Shown: positions 11,161-24,100, numbered from the stretch's first letter. The stretch: 64,000 nucleotides of DNA from Arenicola marina (GCA_964019135.1 OZ025260.1:29878254-29942253), one strand, 5' to 3'. Numbers and translations are program-made. The notes: generated by a model not told the origin, from the letters alone.

Positions 11161-11431
11161 AGGGGGGGGGGGGTGTCGAAACTTGCGAACGGAGGGGGAC
11201 TCTGAACAAAATTGCGAATAGGGGATTCACCAATTTTTTTTACGACCGGGGGGGGGTCCACTGACAACTTGCGACCGGGGGGGGGGGGGGGCATGCCGCC
11301 TCAAATAGCGTTCTTCCTCAAAAAGGGGTGGTCCACGCCTTAAATAGCCTAAATTTTGTATTGAAAAACAGCATTCTTCCATAAAAAAGGGAGGGGGGCG
11401 GACCCCCTGGACCCCCATGGATCCGCCCTTG
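11161..11431 (-). mobile_element. G-rich repeat fragment ending in an inverted terminus
   Basis: Four poly-G blocks alternate with short near-repeats (CTTGCGAACGG, ATTGCGAATAGG, CTTGCGACCGG) and with two CCTTAAATAG/CCTCAAATAG words. The segment ends in CCATGGATCCGCCCTTG (11415-11431), the reverse complement of the CAGTGGCGGA-type motif at 9459 and 9713. It may be the opposite end of one 2-kb element starting at 9459, or a separate fragment. Confidence 0.35.
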
Positions 11432-11893
11432 ACATACTTATCAACAACACTTTCAAGTACTTTTTTGTAGTAGTAATTCGGTGGAATATATTATAGAGGA
11501 AACTTCGATTCTTAGTAGTGGATTTAAACGGTTGAGAAAGCAATCAGTGTTTTTTTTTCATTTATTGTATGCCTTCCTCCTTGACTTTCTTCCCATCACT
11601 ATGCTTTGACATGTTTTCAAATATCGCGCATTGCACTAAGTATCTAAAATAGTTATGTTCTATTTGAGTAACACAAGTCTCTGTCTTTGCCTCATGCGAC
11701 AAGAGCTTCTTGCCTGCCTCTCGCCAAGCAATCAAGGAAACTTTATTTTTACCGTATCAACCACAGGTACAGTAAATCAGTTGAGGAGGGGAGAGGGGGT
11801 AGGGGGACCCCCGAGGGTATACAAAATATATAAGTTGTCCGCTGGCACTGAGCGACAGGCACCCCCAATGTTGCACCTTTATCGCCCATGGCA
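11432..11893. other. gene-free stretch
   Basis: About 460 bp of unique sequence before the MITE-like element. No gene or repeat recognised. Confidence 0.45.
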
Positions 11894-12401
11894 GGCCCCA
11901 TAAATACGCAAGTCCGATTTCTTAGTCCTTTATTAATTCATCAATCAGTAAGCGAGACTTATACTGCTGTCGAGTCTCGACAAATAAAGAATTATCCAAT
12001 GACAACAACCATCTCCAGGAGGAAAAGAGCAAAGATGACTAACATGGCAAGATTTCAACTGCGAGATCTCAGGCAGAGTGAGCGAGATGAATCTGATTGG
12101 TCGGCTGCCGAAAAATGTGTCACAGGACATGGGGGATGCAACTTGAAAATATATTAAAACGGGTCAAAAGTTTATATGACATCTCTCATCTCGCGCACTG
12201 TGCCTGGCGAAATGTAGCGATGTCAGACAAATCTAGTCATACCAGCCAAATCTAGTGGTGCCTGGTGAAATGTAGCAATGTCAGCCAAATCTAGTCATAC
12301 CAGCCAAATCTAGTGATGCCAGCCAAATCTAGTGATGCCAGCCAAATCTAGTAACGCCAGTCCTTAAGACTAAATAATCGCACTTGCGCATTTATGGGGC
12401 C
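11894..12401. mobile_element. MITE-like element with 34-bp terminal inverted repeats
   Basis: The left end 11894-11927 begins GGCCCCATAAATACGCAAGT. The right end 12368-12401 is its inverted copy and matches at 30 of 34 positions. The element is 508 bp, has no credible coding frame, and carries a small tandem array (12201-12362) just inside the right end. Size, TIRs and lack of coding fit a non-autonomous DNA transposon. A target-site duplication is not clear; CCCAT-like words flank both ends but overlap the TIR sequence. Confidence 0.65.
12201..12362. repeat. tandem array inside the MITE-like element
   Basis: The word CCAAATCTAGTGATGCCAG and variants repeat with a 19-bp period. A 58-bp composite (starting TGCCTGG) is duplicated at 12201 and 12259. 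This is subterminal tandem structure of the kind that can seed satellites. Confidence 0.8.
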
Positions 12402-12668
12402 CCATAGGGAGGTAAAGTGGCGATATTGGGGGTTGAAGCGGGTGTCCGTCGCTCAGTTCCAGCGGGAGTTGTGTGCTTTGCTTATGCTGTGGGCCTTCCC
12501 TCCCCTCCCCTCCTCTACAGAGTTATTGTGCCAATGGTATCAACTAACTGTTTTTTTGGTTGCAAAGTTGACCAAATACGGATACAATTTGGGACAACCA
12601 GTGTTTTTATAACAGTTATTTTGCTACAGGCCAATTAAAGATAGCTTTCTCGACACGAATTGACATTA
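12402..12668. other. spacer between the MITE-like element and the 58-bp array
   Basis: About 270 bp of unique sequence with no recognised gene. Confidence 0.5.
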
Positions 12669-15600
12669 ACACTACGACCTTGGATGCGACTCCCCTTTGG
12701 CTGTCCCTGGGAGTGACTACAGACGTACACTAGGACCTTGGATGAGACTCCCCTTGGCTGTCCCTGGTAGTGGCTACAGACGTCCACTAGGACCTTGGAT
12801 GAGACTTCCTCTTGGCTGTCCCTGGGTGTGACTACAGTCGTCCACTAAGACCCTGGATGAGACTCCCCATTGGCTGTCCCTGGGTGTGACTACAGTCGCC
12901 ACTACCCTCCACCCCCCCCCCCGCCTCCTTGGCTGTCCCTGGGTGTGACTACAGACGTCCACTAGGACCTTGGATGAGACTCCCCCTTGGCTGTCCCTGG
13001 GTGTGACTACAGACGTCCACTAGGACCTTGAATGAGACTCCCTCTTGGCTGTCCCTGGGTGTGACTACAGACGTCCATTAGGACCTTGGATGAGACTCCC
13101 CCTTGGCTGTCCCTGGGTGTGACTACAGACGTCCATTAGGACTTTGGATGAGACTCCCCCTTGGCTGTCCCTGGGAGTGGCTACAGACGTCCACTAGGAC
13201 CTTGGATGAGACTTCTTCTTGGCTGTCCCTGGGTGTGACTACAGGCGTCCACTAGGACCTTGGATGAGACTTCCTCTTGGCTGTCCCTGGGTGAGACTAC
13301 AGACGCCCACTAGGACCTTGGATGAGACTCCCCCTTGGCTGTCCCTGGGAGTGATTACAGTCGTCCACTAGGACGTTGGATGAGACTCCCTCTTGGCGTT
13401 GGATGAGACTCCCCCTTGGCTGTCCCTGGGTATGAAGACGTCCACTAGGATCTTGGGTGAGACTCCCCTTGGCTGTCCATAGATGTGACTACAGACGTCC
13501 ACTGGACCTTGGATGAGTCTCCTCCTTGGCTGTCCCTGGGAGTGACTACAGACGTTCACTAGGACCTTGGATGAGACTCCCCCTTGGCTGTCCCTGGGAG
13601 TGACTACAGACGTCCACCAGGGCCTTCGATGAGACTCCCCCTTGGCTGTCCCTGGGTGAGACTACAGACGTCCACTAGGACCTTGGATGAGACTCCCCTT
13701 GGCTGTCGCTGGGTGTGACTGCAGTCGTCCACTAGGACCTTGGATGAGACTCCCCTTGGCTGTCCCTGGGAGTGACTACAGACGTTCACTAGGACCTTGG
13801 ATGAGACGCCCCCTTGGCTGTCCCTGGGTGTGACTACAGACGTTCACTAGGACCTTGGATGAGACTCCCCCTTGGCTGTCCCTGGGAGTGACTACAGACG
13901 TCCATTAGGACCTTGGATGAGACTCCCCCTTGGATGTCCCTGGGAGTGGCTACAGACGTCCACTAGGACCTTGGATTAGACTCCCCCTTGGCTGTCCCTA
14001 GGTGTGACTACAGTCGTCCACTAGGACCTTGGATGAGACTCCTCTTGGCTGTCCCTGGGAGTGACTACAGTCGCCACTACCCACCCCCCCCCCCTTGGCT
14101 GTCCCTTGGTGTGACTACATACGTCCACTTGGACCTTGGATGGGACTCCCCCTTGGCTGTCCCTCGGTGTGACTACAGACGTCCACTAGGACCTTGGATG
14201 AGACTCCCCCTTGGCTGTCCCTGGGTTTGACTACAGACGTCCACTAGGACCTTGAATGAGATTCCCCCTTGGCTGTCGCTGGGTGTGACTGCAGTCGTCC
14301 ACTAGGACCTTGGATGAGACTCCCCCTTGGCTGTCCCTGGGAGTGGCTACAGACGTCCACTAGGACCTTGGATGAGACTTCCTCTTGGCTGTCTCTGGGT
14401 GTGACTACAGTCGTCCACTAAGACCTTGGATGAGGCTCCCCCTTGGCTGTCCCTGGGTGTGACTACAGACGTTCACTAGGACCTTGGATGAGACTTCCCT
14501 TGGCTGTCCCTGGGAGTGACTACAGACGTCCACTAGGACCTTGGATGAGACTTCCCCTTGGCTGTCCCTCGGTGTGACTACAGACGTCCACTAGGACCCT
14601 GGATGAGACTTCCTCTTGGCTGTCCCTGGGTGTGACTACAGTCGTCCACTAGGACCTTGGATGAGACTCCTCTTGGCTGTCCCTGGGAGTGACTACAGTC
14701 GTCCACTAGGACCTTGGATGAGACTCCCCCTTGGCTGTCCCTGGGAGTGGCTACAGACGTCCACTAGGACCTTGGATGAGACTCCCCCTTGGCTGTCCCT
14801 CGGTGTGACTACAGACGTCCACTAGGACCCTGGATGAGACTTCCTCTTGGCTGTCCCTGGGTGTGACTACAGTCGTCCACTAGGACCTTGGATGAGACTC
14901 CTCTTGGCTGTCCCTGGGAGTGACTACAGTCGTCCACTAGGACCTTGGATGAGACTCCTCTTGGCTGTCCCTGGGAGTGACTACAGTCGTCCACTAGGAC
15001 CTTGGATGAGACTCCCCCTTGGCTGTCCCTGGGAGTGGCTACAGACGTCCACTAGGACCTTGGATGAGACTCCCCCTTGGCTGTCCCTGGGAGTGACTAC
15101 AGACGTCCACCAGGGCCTTCGATGAGACTCCCCCTTGGCTGTCCCTGGGAGTGACTACAGTCGTCCACTAGGACCTTGGATGAGACTCCCCCTTGGCTGT
15201 CCCTCGGTGTGACTACAGACGTCCACTAGGACCCTGGATGAGACTTCCTCTTGGCTGTCCCTGGGTGTGACTACAGTCGTCCACTAGGACCTTGGATGAG
15301 ACTCCTCTTGGCTGTCCCTGGGAGTGACTACAGTCGTCCACTAGGACCTTGGATGAGACTCCTCTTGGCTGTCCCTGGGAGTGACTACAGTCGTCCACTA
15401 GGACCTTGGATGAGACTCCCCCTTGGCTGTCCCTGGGAGTGGCTACAGACGTCCACTAGGACCTTGGATGAGACTCCCCCTTGGCTGTCCCTGGGAGTGA
15501 CTACAGACGTCCACCAGGGCCTTCGATGAGACTCCCCCTTGGCTGTTCCTGGGTGTGACTACAGACGTCCATTAGGACCTTGGATGAGACTTCCCCTTGG

Positions 15601-18600
15601 CTGTCCCTCGGTGTGACTACAGACGTCCACTAGGACCCTGGATGAGACTTCCTCTTGGCTGTCCCTGGGTGTGACTACAGTCGTCCACTAGGACCTTGGA
15701 TGAGACTCCTCTTGGCTGTCCCTGGGAGTGACTACAGTCGTCCACTAGGACCTTGGATGAGACTCCCCCTTGGCTGTCCCTGGGAGTGGCTACAGACGTC
15801 CACTAGGACCTTGGATGAGACTCCCCCTTGGCTGTCCCTGGGAGTGACTACAGTCGTCCACTAGGACCTTGGATGAGACTCCCCCTTGGCTGTCCCTGTG
15901 AGTGGCTACAGACGTCCACTAGGACCTTGGATGAGACTCCCCCTTGGCTGTCCCTGGGTGTGACTACAGACGTCCACTAGGACCTTGGATGAGACTCCCC
16001 CTTGGCTGTCCCTGGGTGTGACTACAGACGTCCACTAGGACCTTGGATGAGACTCCCCCTTGGCTGTCCCTCGGTGTGACTACAGACGTCCACTAGGACC
16101 CTGGATGAGACTTCCTCTTGGCTGTCCCTGGGTGTGACTACAGTCGTCCACTAGGACCTTGGATGAGACTCCTCTTGGCTGTCCCTGGGAGTGACTACAG
16201 TCGTCCACTAGGACCTTGGATGAGACTCCCCCTTGGCTGTCCCTGGGAGTGGCTACAGACGTCCACTAGGACCTTGGATGAGACTCCCCCTTGGCTGTCC
16301 CTGGGAGTGACTACAGACGTCCACCAGGGCCTTCGATGAGACTCCCCCTTGGCTGTCCCTGGGTGTGACTACAGACGTCCATTAGGACCTTGGATGAGAC
16401 TCCCCCTTGGCTGTCCCTGGGTGTGACTACAGACGTCCACTAGGACCTTGGATGAGACTCCCCCTTGGCTGTCCCTCGGTGTGACTACAGACGTCCACTA
16501 GGACCCTGGATGAGACTTCCTCTTGGCTGTCCCTGGGTGTGACTACAGTCGTCCACTAGGACCTTGGATGAGACTCCTCTTGGCTGTCCCTGGGAGTGAC
16601 TACAGTCGTCCACTAGGACCTTGGATGAGACTCCCCCTTGGCTGTCCCTGGGAGTGGCTACAGACGTCCACTAGGACCTTGGATGAGACTCCCCCTTGGC
16701 TGTCCCTGGGAGTGACTACAGACGTCCACCAGGGCCTTCGATGAGACTCCCCCTTGGCTGTCCCCGGGTGTGACTACAGACGTCCACTAGGACCTTGGAT
16801 GAGACTCCCCCTTGGCTGTCCCTGGGTGTGACTACAGACGTCCACTAGGACCTTGGATGAGACTCCCCCTTGGCTGTCCCTGGGAGTGACTACAGACGTC
16901 CACCAGGGCCTTCGATGAGACTCCCCCTTGGCTGTCCATGGGTGTGACTACAGACGTCCATTAGGACCTTGGATGAGACTCCCCTTGGCTGTCCCTGGGA
17001 GTGACTACAGACGTCCACCAGGGCCTTCGATGAGACTCCCCCTTGGCTGTCCCTGGGTGTGACTACAGACGTCCACTAGGACCTTGGATGAGACTTCCTC
17101 TTGGCTGTCTTTGGGTGTGACTACAGTCGTCCACTAGGACCTTGGATGAGACTCCCCCTTGGCTGTCCCTGGGAGTGACTACAGACGTCCACTAGGACCT
17201 TGGATGAGGCTTCCTCTTGGCTGTCTTTGGGTGTGACTACAGTCGTCCACTAGGACCTTGGATGAGACTCCCCCTTGGCTGTCCCTGGGTGTGACTACAG
17301 ACGTCCATTAGGACCTTGGATGAGACTCCCCCTTGGCTGTCCCTGGGAGTGGCTACAGACGTCCACTAGGACCTTGGATGAGACTTCCTCTTGGCTGTCC
17401 CTGGGTGTGACTACAGTCGTCCACTAGGACTTTGGATGAGACTCCCCCTTGGCTGTCCCTAGGTGTGACTACAGTCGTCCACTAGGACCCTGGATGAGAC
17501 TCCTCTTGGCTGTCCCTGGGAGTGACTACAGTCGCCACTACCCCCCCCCCCTCCCCCTTGGCTGTCCCTTGGTGTGACTACATACGTCCACTAGGACCTT
17601 GGATGGGACTCCCCCTTGGCTGTCCCTGGGTGTGACTACAGACGTCCACTAGGACCTTGGATGAGACTTCCTCTTGGCTGTCCCTGGGTGAGACTACAGA
17701 CGCCCACTAGGACCTTAGATGAGACTCCCCTTTGGCTGTCCCTGGGTGTGACTACAGACGTCCACTAGGACCTTGGATGAGACTCCCGTTGGCTGTCCCT
17801 GGGAGTGGCTACAGACGTCCACTAGGACCTTGGATGAGACTTCCTCTTGGCTGTCTTTGGGTGTGACTACAGTCGTCCACTAAGACCTTGGATGAGACTC
17901 CTCTTTGGCTGTCCCTATGTGTGACTACATACGTCCACTAGGACCTTGGATGAGACTCCCCCTTGGCTGTTCCTGGGTGTGACTACAGACGTCTACTAGG
18001 ACCTTGGATGAGACTCCCCCTTGGCTGTCCCTGGGAGTGGCTACAGACGTCCACTAGGACCTTGGATGAGACTTCCTCTTGGCTGTCCCTGGGTGTGACT
18101 ACAGTCGTCCACTAAGACCTTGGATGAGACTCCCCCTTGGCTGTCCCTGGGTGTGACTACAGACGTCCACTAGGACCTTGGATGAGACTCCCCTTGGCTG
18201 TCCCTGGGGGTGGCTACAGACGTCCACTAGGACCTTGGATGAGACTCCCCTTGGCTGTCCCTGGGTGTGACTACAGACGTCCACTAGGACCTTGGATGAG
18301 ACTCCCCCTTGGCTGTCCCTGGGAGTGACTACAGTCGTCCACTAGGACCTTGGATGAGACTCCCCTTGGCTCTCTCTGGGTGTGACTACAGACGTCCACT
18401 AGGACCTTGGATGAGACTTCCCCTTGGCTGTCCCTGGGAGTAACTACAGACGTCCACTAGGACCTTGGATGAGACTCCCCTTGGCTGTCCCTGGGTGAGA
18501 CTACAGACGCCCACTAGGACCTTAGATGAGACTCCCCCTTGGCTGTCCCTGGGTGTGACTACAGACGTCCACTAGGACCTTGGATGAGACTCCCCTTGGC

Positions 18601-19670
18601 TGTCCCTGGGAGTGGCTACAGACGTCCACTAGGACCTTGAATGAGACTTCCTCTTGGCTGTCTTTGGGTGTGACTACAGTCGTCCACTAAGACCTTGGAT
18701 GAGACTCCTCCTTGGCTGTCCCTATGTGTGACTACATACGTCCACTAGGACCTTGGATGAGACTCCCCCTTGGCTGTTCCTGAGTGTGACTACAGACGTA
18801 CACTAGGACCTTGGATGAGACTCCCCCTTGGCTGTCCCTGGGAGTGGCTACAGACGTCCACTAGGACCTTGGATGGGACTTCCTCTTGGCTGTCTTTCAG
18901 TGTGACTACAGTCGTCCACTAAGACCTTGGATGAGACTCCCCCTTGGCTGTCCCTGGGTGTGACTACAGACGTCCACTAGGACCTTGGATGAGACTCCCC
19001 TTGGCTGTCCCTGGGAGTGGCTACAGACGTCCACTAGGACCTTGGATGAGACTCCCCTTGGCTGTCCCCGGGTGTGACTACAGACGTCCACTAGGACCTT
19101 GGATGAGACTCCCCCTTGGCTGTCCCTGGGAGTGACTACAGTCGTCCACTAGGACCTTGGATGAGACTCCCCTTGGCTCTCTCAGGGTGTGACTACAGAC
19201 GTCCACTAGGACCTTGGATGAGACTTCCCCTTGGCTGTCCCTGGGAGTAACTACAGACGTCCACTAGGACCTTGGATGAGACTCCCCTTGGCTGTCCCTG
19301 GGTGTGACTACAGACGTCCACTAGGACCTTGGATGAGACTTCCCCTTGGCTGTCCCTGGGAGTAACTACAGACGTCCACTAGGACCTTGGATGAGACTCC
19401 CCCTTGGCTGTCCCTCGGTGTGACTACAGACGTCCACTAGGACCCTGGATGAGACTCCCCCTTGGCTGTCCCTCGGTGTGACTACAGACGTCCACTAGGA
19501 CCTTGGATGAGACTCCCCCTTGGCTGTCCCTCGGTGTGACTACAGACGTCCACTAGGACCTTGGATGAGACTTCCCCTTGGCTGTCCCTGGGAGTAACTA
19601 CAGACGTCCACTAGGACCTTGGATGAGACTCCCCATTGGCTGTCCCTCGGTGTGACTACAGCCGTTCACT
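12669..19670. repeat. 58-bp minisatellite array, about 120 copies
   Basis: The unit averages about 57.8 bp. Its recognisable words in order are CTAGGACCTTGGATGAGACT, a C-tract of 4-5, TTGGCTGTCCCTGGG, then TGACTACAG and ACGTCCA. Copies differ mainly in C-tract length (CCCC, CCCCC, TCCTC), GTGTGAC versus GAGTGAC/GAGTGGC, and AGACGTCC versus AGTCGTCC. Three units are interrupted by a poly-C insertion after GTCGCCACTAC (about 12.90, 14.07 and 17.53 kb). Frames of 60-92 codons recur on both strands but are short and only echo the repeat. There is no unique spacer content. Confidence 0.97.
14593..16905. repeat. higher-order repeat zone (404-bp, 7-mer) in the 58-bp array
   Basis: The diagnostic variant AGGACCCTGG occurs at 14593, 14824, 15228, 15632, 16095 and 16500. 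Spacings are 231, 404, 404, 463 and 405 bp, or 4, 7, 7, 8 and 7 units. Flanking variants recur in the same order, so blocks of seven units have been copied together. A second, 807-bp (14-unit) periodicity links about 18.10-18.33 kb to 18.91-19.14 kb. Confidence 0.85.
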
Positions 19671-20249
19671 CGGGCAAGCTATAAACCAGGAAATGGGTGG
19701 ACAGGAGACACGCCGGGCCGCTAATGATAAAAAACACTTGAGTGCTTGAAGGTGGAACGCAAAGTGAGGTGGTGACGGGGTGTGGGAAGCGGCAGGGACA
19801 GGGAGGGGTGGGGGGGGGGGAGGGGGGAGGAGAAGGGGGAGGGGCTGGCTACAATAACAATGGGGCCCCCATGTGGAAACCCTGCCACAAGTGTCGGCGG
19901 GGGGTCACCGCCTTCCCCACTCCCCCGTTCGCCTCGCTCCCCCCCCCCCCTCCACCGCCCCGACCTTACCGCACCGCAGCTTGTACTATTTAACCGCCCC
20001 GGTACCCAGTCATTGTCAGAAGCCTTATCGGCAGAGAGAAATCAGCGCCTAGTTAAGCCAATCCCCTGGTATGGAACCCTAGCACCCCCCCTCCTCCCTC
20101 CCCCCATCCGTGCCGGCTGACCCCCACGCAAGGGACCCAGGCTACATAATAGAGGCTGCATAATTACATGCTATTACATTTGAGCGATGTGCTCGGCGTT
20201 TTTTTCCCCTCGCTGGCGCGTTGATCAGCCGCCAGGTCAGCAGCGCGTG
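19671..20249. other. G/C-rich gene-free stretch
   Basis: Contains a G-rich tract (about 19801-19841) and a C-rich tract (about 19938-19965). Short frames are compositional. No exon or RNA gene recognised. Confidence 0.5.
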
Positions 20250-20449
20250 NNNNNNNNNNNNNNNNNNNNNNNNNNNNNNNNNNNNNNNNNNNNNNNNNNN
20301 NNNNNNNNNNNNNNNNNNNNNNNNNNNNNNNNNNNNNNNNNNNNNNNNNNNNNNNNNNNNNNNNNNNNNNNNNNNNNNNNNNNNNNNNNNNNNNNNNNNN
20401 NNNNNNNNNNNNNNNNNNNNNNNNNNNNNNNNNNNNNNNNNNNNNNNNN
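20250..20449. other. assembly gap of 200 N
   Basis: Exactly 200 undetermined bases, a round number suggesting a placeholder of unknown true length. It is flanked by GC-rich sequence. Confidence 0.98.
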
Positions 20450-20550
20450 GGGAAGCCCGCTGGGCGCAATACGCCACGCTCAAGTACTCTCACTTTGTCA
20501 CTTCCGCCGCCCGCCCTGGCGCTCTGTCCCCAGGCCCGTCGGAAGTGGTG

Positions 20551-20633
20551 GTGGGGGGGGCTGGGGGCGGTGGGGGGGAGGGGGGGGGAGGGGAGGGGGG
20601 GAGGGGGGCTGGGGGCGGTGGGCGGAGGGGGGC
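20551..20633. repeat. G-rich quadruplex-prone tract
   Basis: About 83 bp dominated by G4-G9 runs with single T, A or C interruptions, about 100 bp after the gap. Confidence 0.85.
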
Positions 20634-21124
20634 TGAGATTCTCACTCTCCTTGCCTAAACGAGGGTGCCCTACTGCCTGGCACACGATGCACCCCCTTCC
20701 GACCCCACCCCCAGTCACGCCGCAAGATTCTGGGATGAAGGCCGGTATAGCTATATAACCCCCTTCCCGCTCTCTGCAGCTATATCCTGGCCCGCTGGAC
20801 CAAAGTCGCAAATCTAACGGTTTCTCTCATTGACAAACGAATTCCTGGATCTGCCGCTGTGTTTTCCTGAAGCTGACCCCCCCACCCCCCTCCCCTTCCC
20901 ACCAACCCCACCCCATAAAGCACACAATCTCGATGTACCAGCTTTCACTGGCAGAATACTAATATGGCACAATATAGCATTACAGGCTGAAAGCACCGCC
21001 AAAACCTCAATCAATCCCCCCTCCCCCCCCCCCCACCCCCCCCCCCCCCCCCTCCACCCAATTTTTTATAGATATCAAAGGTTTTGCATCAATGACATAT
21101 CAACACTTTGCATACGTTGAAAGT
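20634..21124. other. gene-free stretch with C-tracts
   Basis: Two C-rich tracts (about 20876-20915 and 21016-21058, the latter nearly pure C) and otherwise unremarkable sequence. Confidence 0.5.
21016..21058. repeat. poly-C tract
   Basis: About 43 bp, nearly all C with single T or A interruptions. Confidence 0.9.
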
Positions 21125-24100
21125 GTCAGGAATGTATGCAGTTTGTAGAGAGTCTGTAGACAGTCTGTAGATAGTCTGTCACCTGCAGGCGGCCTGCAAA
21201 CCGATGAACCCAGTCTGTAAGCGCTGTAGGCAGTCTGTAAGAAATCTGCAAACACCTATAGGCGGGTTGTAGAGAGCCGTGTAGGCGGGCATAGAGTCGT
21301 GTAGGCGGGCTCTTGAGAGCCGTGTAGGCGGGCTCTTGAGAGCCGTGTAGGCGGGTATAGAGTCGTGTAGGCGGGCTCTTGAGAGCCGTGTAGGCGGGTT
21401 GTAGAGAGCCGTGTAGGCGGGTATAAAGTCGTGTAGGCGGGCTCTTGAGAGCCGTGTAGACGGGTATAAAGTCGTGTAGGCGGGCTCTTGAGAGCCGTGT
21501 AGGCGGGCTGTAGAGAGCCGTATAGGCGGGTTGTAGAGTGCCGTGTAGGCGGATCGTGGAGAGCCGTGTAGGCGGGTTATAGAGAGCCGTGTAGGCGGGT
21601 TATAGAGAGCCGTGTAGGCGGGTTATAGAGAGCCGTGTAGGCGGGCTGTAGAGAGCCGTATAGGCGGGTTGTGGAGAGCCGTGTAGGCGGGTTGTAGAGA
21701 GCCGTGTAGGCGGGCTGTATAGAGTCGTGTAGGCGGACTGTTGAGAGCCGTGCAGGTGGGTTATAGAGAGCAGTGTAGGCGGGCTGTATAGAGTCGTGTA
21801 GGCGGGCTCTTGAGAGCCGTGTAGGCGGGTTATAGAGAGTCGTGTAGGCGGGTTGTAGAGAGCCGTGTAGGCGGGTTGTATAGAGCCGCGTGGACGGGTT
21901 GTAGAGAGCCGTGTAGGCGGGTTGTATAGAGCCGCGTGGACGGGTTGTAGAGAGCCGTGTAGGCGGGCTGTAGAGAGCCGTGTAGGCGGGTTGTGGAGAG
22001 CCGTGTAGGCGGGTTGTAGGGTGCGGTGTAGGCGGGTTGTGGCGAGCCGTGTAGGCGGGTTGTAGAGAGCCTTGTAGGCGGGCTGTATAGAGTCGTGTAG
22101 GCGGGCTCTTGAGAGCCGTGTAGGCGGGTTGTAGAGAGCCGTGTAGGCGGGCTGTAGAGAGCCGTGTAGGCAGGTTATAGAGAGCCGTGTAGGCGGGTTG
22201 CAGAGAGCCGTGTAGGCGGGTTGTAGAGAGCCGCGTAGGCGGGCTGTAGAGAGCCGTGTAGGCGGGTTGTGGAGAGCCGTGTAGGCGGGTTGTAGGGTGC
22301 GGTGTAGGCGGGTTGTGGAGAGCCGTGTAGGCGGGTTGTAGAGAGCCGTGTAGGCTGGCTGTATAGAGTCGTGTAGGCGGGCTCTTGAGAGCCGTGTAGG
22401 CGGGTTGTAGAGAGCCGTGTAGGCGTGCTGTAGAGAGCCGTGTAGGCAGGTTATAGAGAGCCGTGTAGGCGGGTTGCAGAGAGTCGTGTAGGCGGGTTGT
22501 ACAGAGCCGCGTAGATGGGTTGTAGAGAGCCGTGTAGGCGGGTTGTAGAGAGCCGCGAAGACGGGTTGTGGAGAGCCGTGTAGGCGGGTTGTAGAGAGCC
22601 GTGTAGGTGGGCTGTAGAGAGTCGTGTAGGCGGGCTCTTGAGAGCCGTGTAGGCGGGTTATAGAGAGTCGTGTAGGCGGGTTGTAGAGAGCCGTGTAGGC
22701 GGGTTGTATAGAGCCGCGTGGACGGGTTGTAGAGAGCCGTGTAGGCGGGTTGTAGAGAGCCGTGTAGGCGGGCTGTAGAGAGCCGTGTAGGCGGGTTGTG
22801 GAGAGCCGTGTAGGCGGCTTGTAGGGTGCGGTGTAGGCGGGTTGTGGAGAGCCGTGTAGGCGGGTTGTAGAGTGCCGTGTAGGCGGGCTGTATAGAGTCG
22901 TGTAGGCGGGCTCTTGAGAGCCGTGTAGGCGGGTGGTAGAGAGCCGTGTAGGCGGGCTGTAGAGAGCCGTGTAGGCAGGTTATAGAGAGCCGTGTAGGCG
23001 GGTTGCAGAGAGCCGTGTAGGCGGGTTGTAGAGAGCCGTGTAGGCGGGCTGTAGAGAGCCGTGTAGGCGGGTTGTGGAGAGCCGTGTAGGCGGGTTGTAG
23101 GGTGCGGTGTAGGCGGGTTGTGGAGAGCCGTGTAGGCGGGTTGTAGAGAGCCGTGTAGGCGGGCTGTATAGAGTCGTGTAGGCGGGCTCTTGAGAGCCGT
23201 GTAGGCGGGTAGAGAGCCGTGTAGGCGGGCTGTAGAGAGCCGTGTAGGCGGGTAGAGAGCCGTGTAGGCGGGCTGTAGAGAGCCGTGTAGGCAGGGTATA
23301 GAGAGCCGTGTAGGCGGGTTGCAGAGAGCCGTGTAGGCGGGTTGTACAGAGCCGCGTAGATGGGTTGTAGAGAGCCGTGTAGGCGGGTTGTAGAGAGCCG
23401 CGAAGACGGGTTCTGGAGAGCCGTGTAGGCTTGTTGTATAGAGCCGTGTAGGTGGGCTGTAGAGAATCGTGTAGGCGGGCTCTTGAGAGCCGTGTAGGAG
23501 GCTTATGAAGAGCCGTGTAGGCGGGTTGTAGAGTGCCGCGTAGGCGGGTTGTGGAGAGCCGTGTAGGCGGGTTGTAGAGAGCCGTGTAGGCGGGCTGTAT
23601 AGAGTCGTGTAGACGGGCTCTTGAGAGCCGTGTAGGCGGGTTGTAGAGAGCCGTGTAGGCGGGCTGTAGAGAGCCGTGTAGGCGGGTTGTGGAGAGCCGT
23701 GTAGGCGGGCTCTTGAGAGCCGTGTAGGCGGGCTCTTGAGAGCCGTGTAGGCGGGTTGTAGAGAGCCGTGTAGGCGGGCTGTAGAGAGCCGTATAGGCGG
23801 GTTGTAGAGAGCCGTGTAGGCGGGTTGTGGAGAGCCGTGTAGGCGGGCTCTTGAGAGCCGTGTAGGCGGGTTGTAGAGAGCCGTGTAGGCGGGCTGTAGA
23901 GAGCCGTATAGGCGGGTTGTAGAGAGCCATGTAGGCGGGCTGTAGAGAGCCGTGTAGGCGGGCTGTATAGAGTCGTGTAGACGGGCTCTTGAGAGCCGTG
24001 TAGGCGGGTTGTAGAGAGCCGTGTAGGCGGGCTGTAGAGAGCCGTGTAGGCGGGTTGTGGAGAGCCGTGTAGGCGGGCTCTTGAGAGCCGTGTAGGCGGG

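Noticed and set aside
12669..19670. CRISPR array
   Set aside because: Units are contiguous with no unique spacers, and the context is eukaryotic. The same applies to the other arrays.
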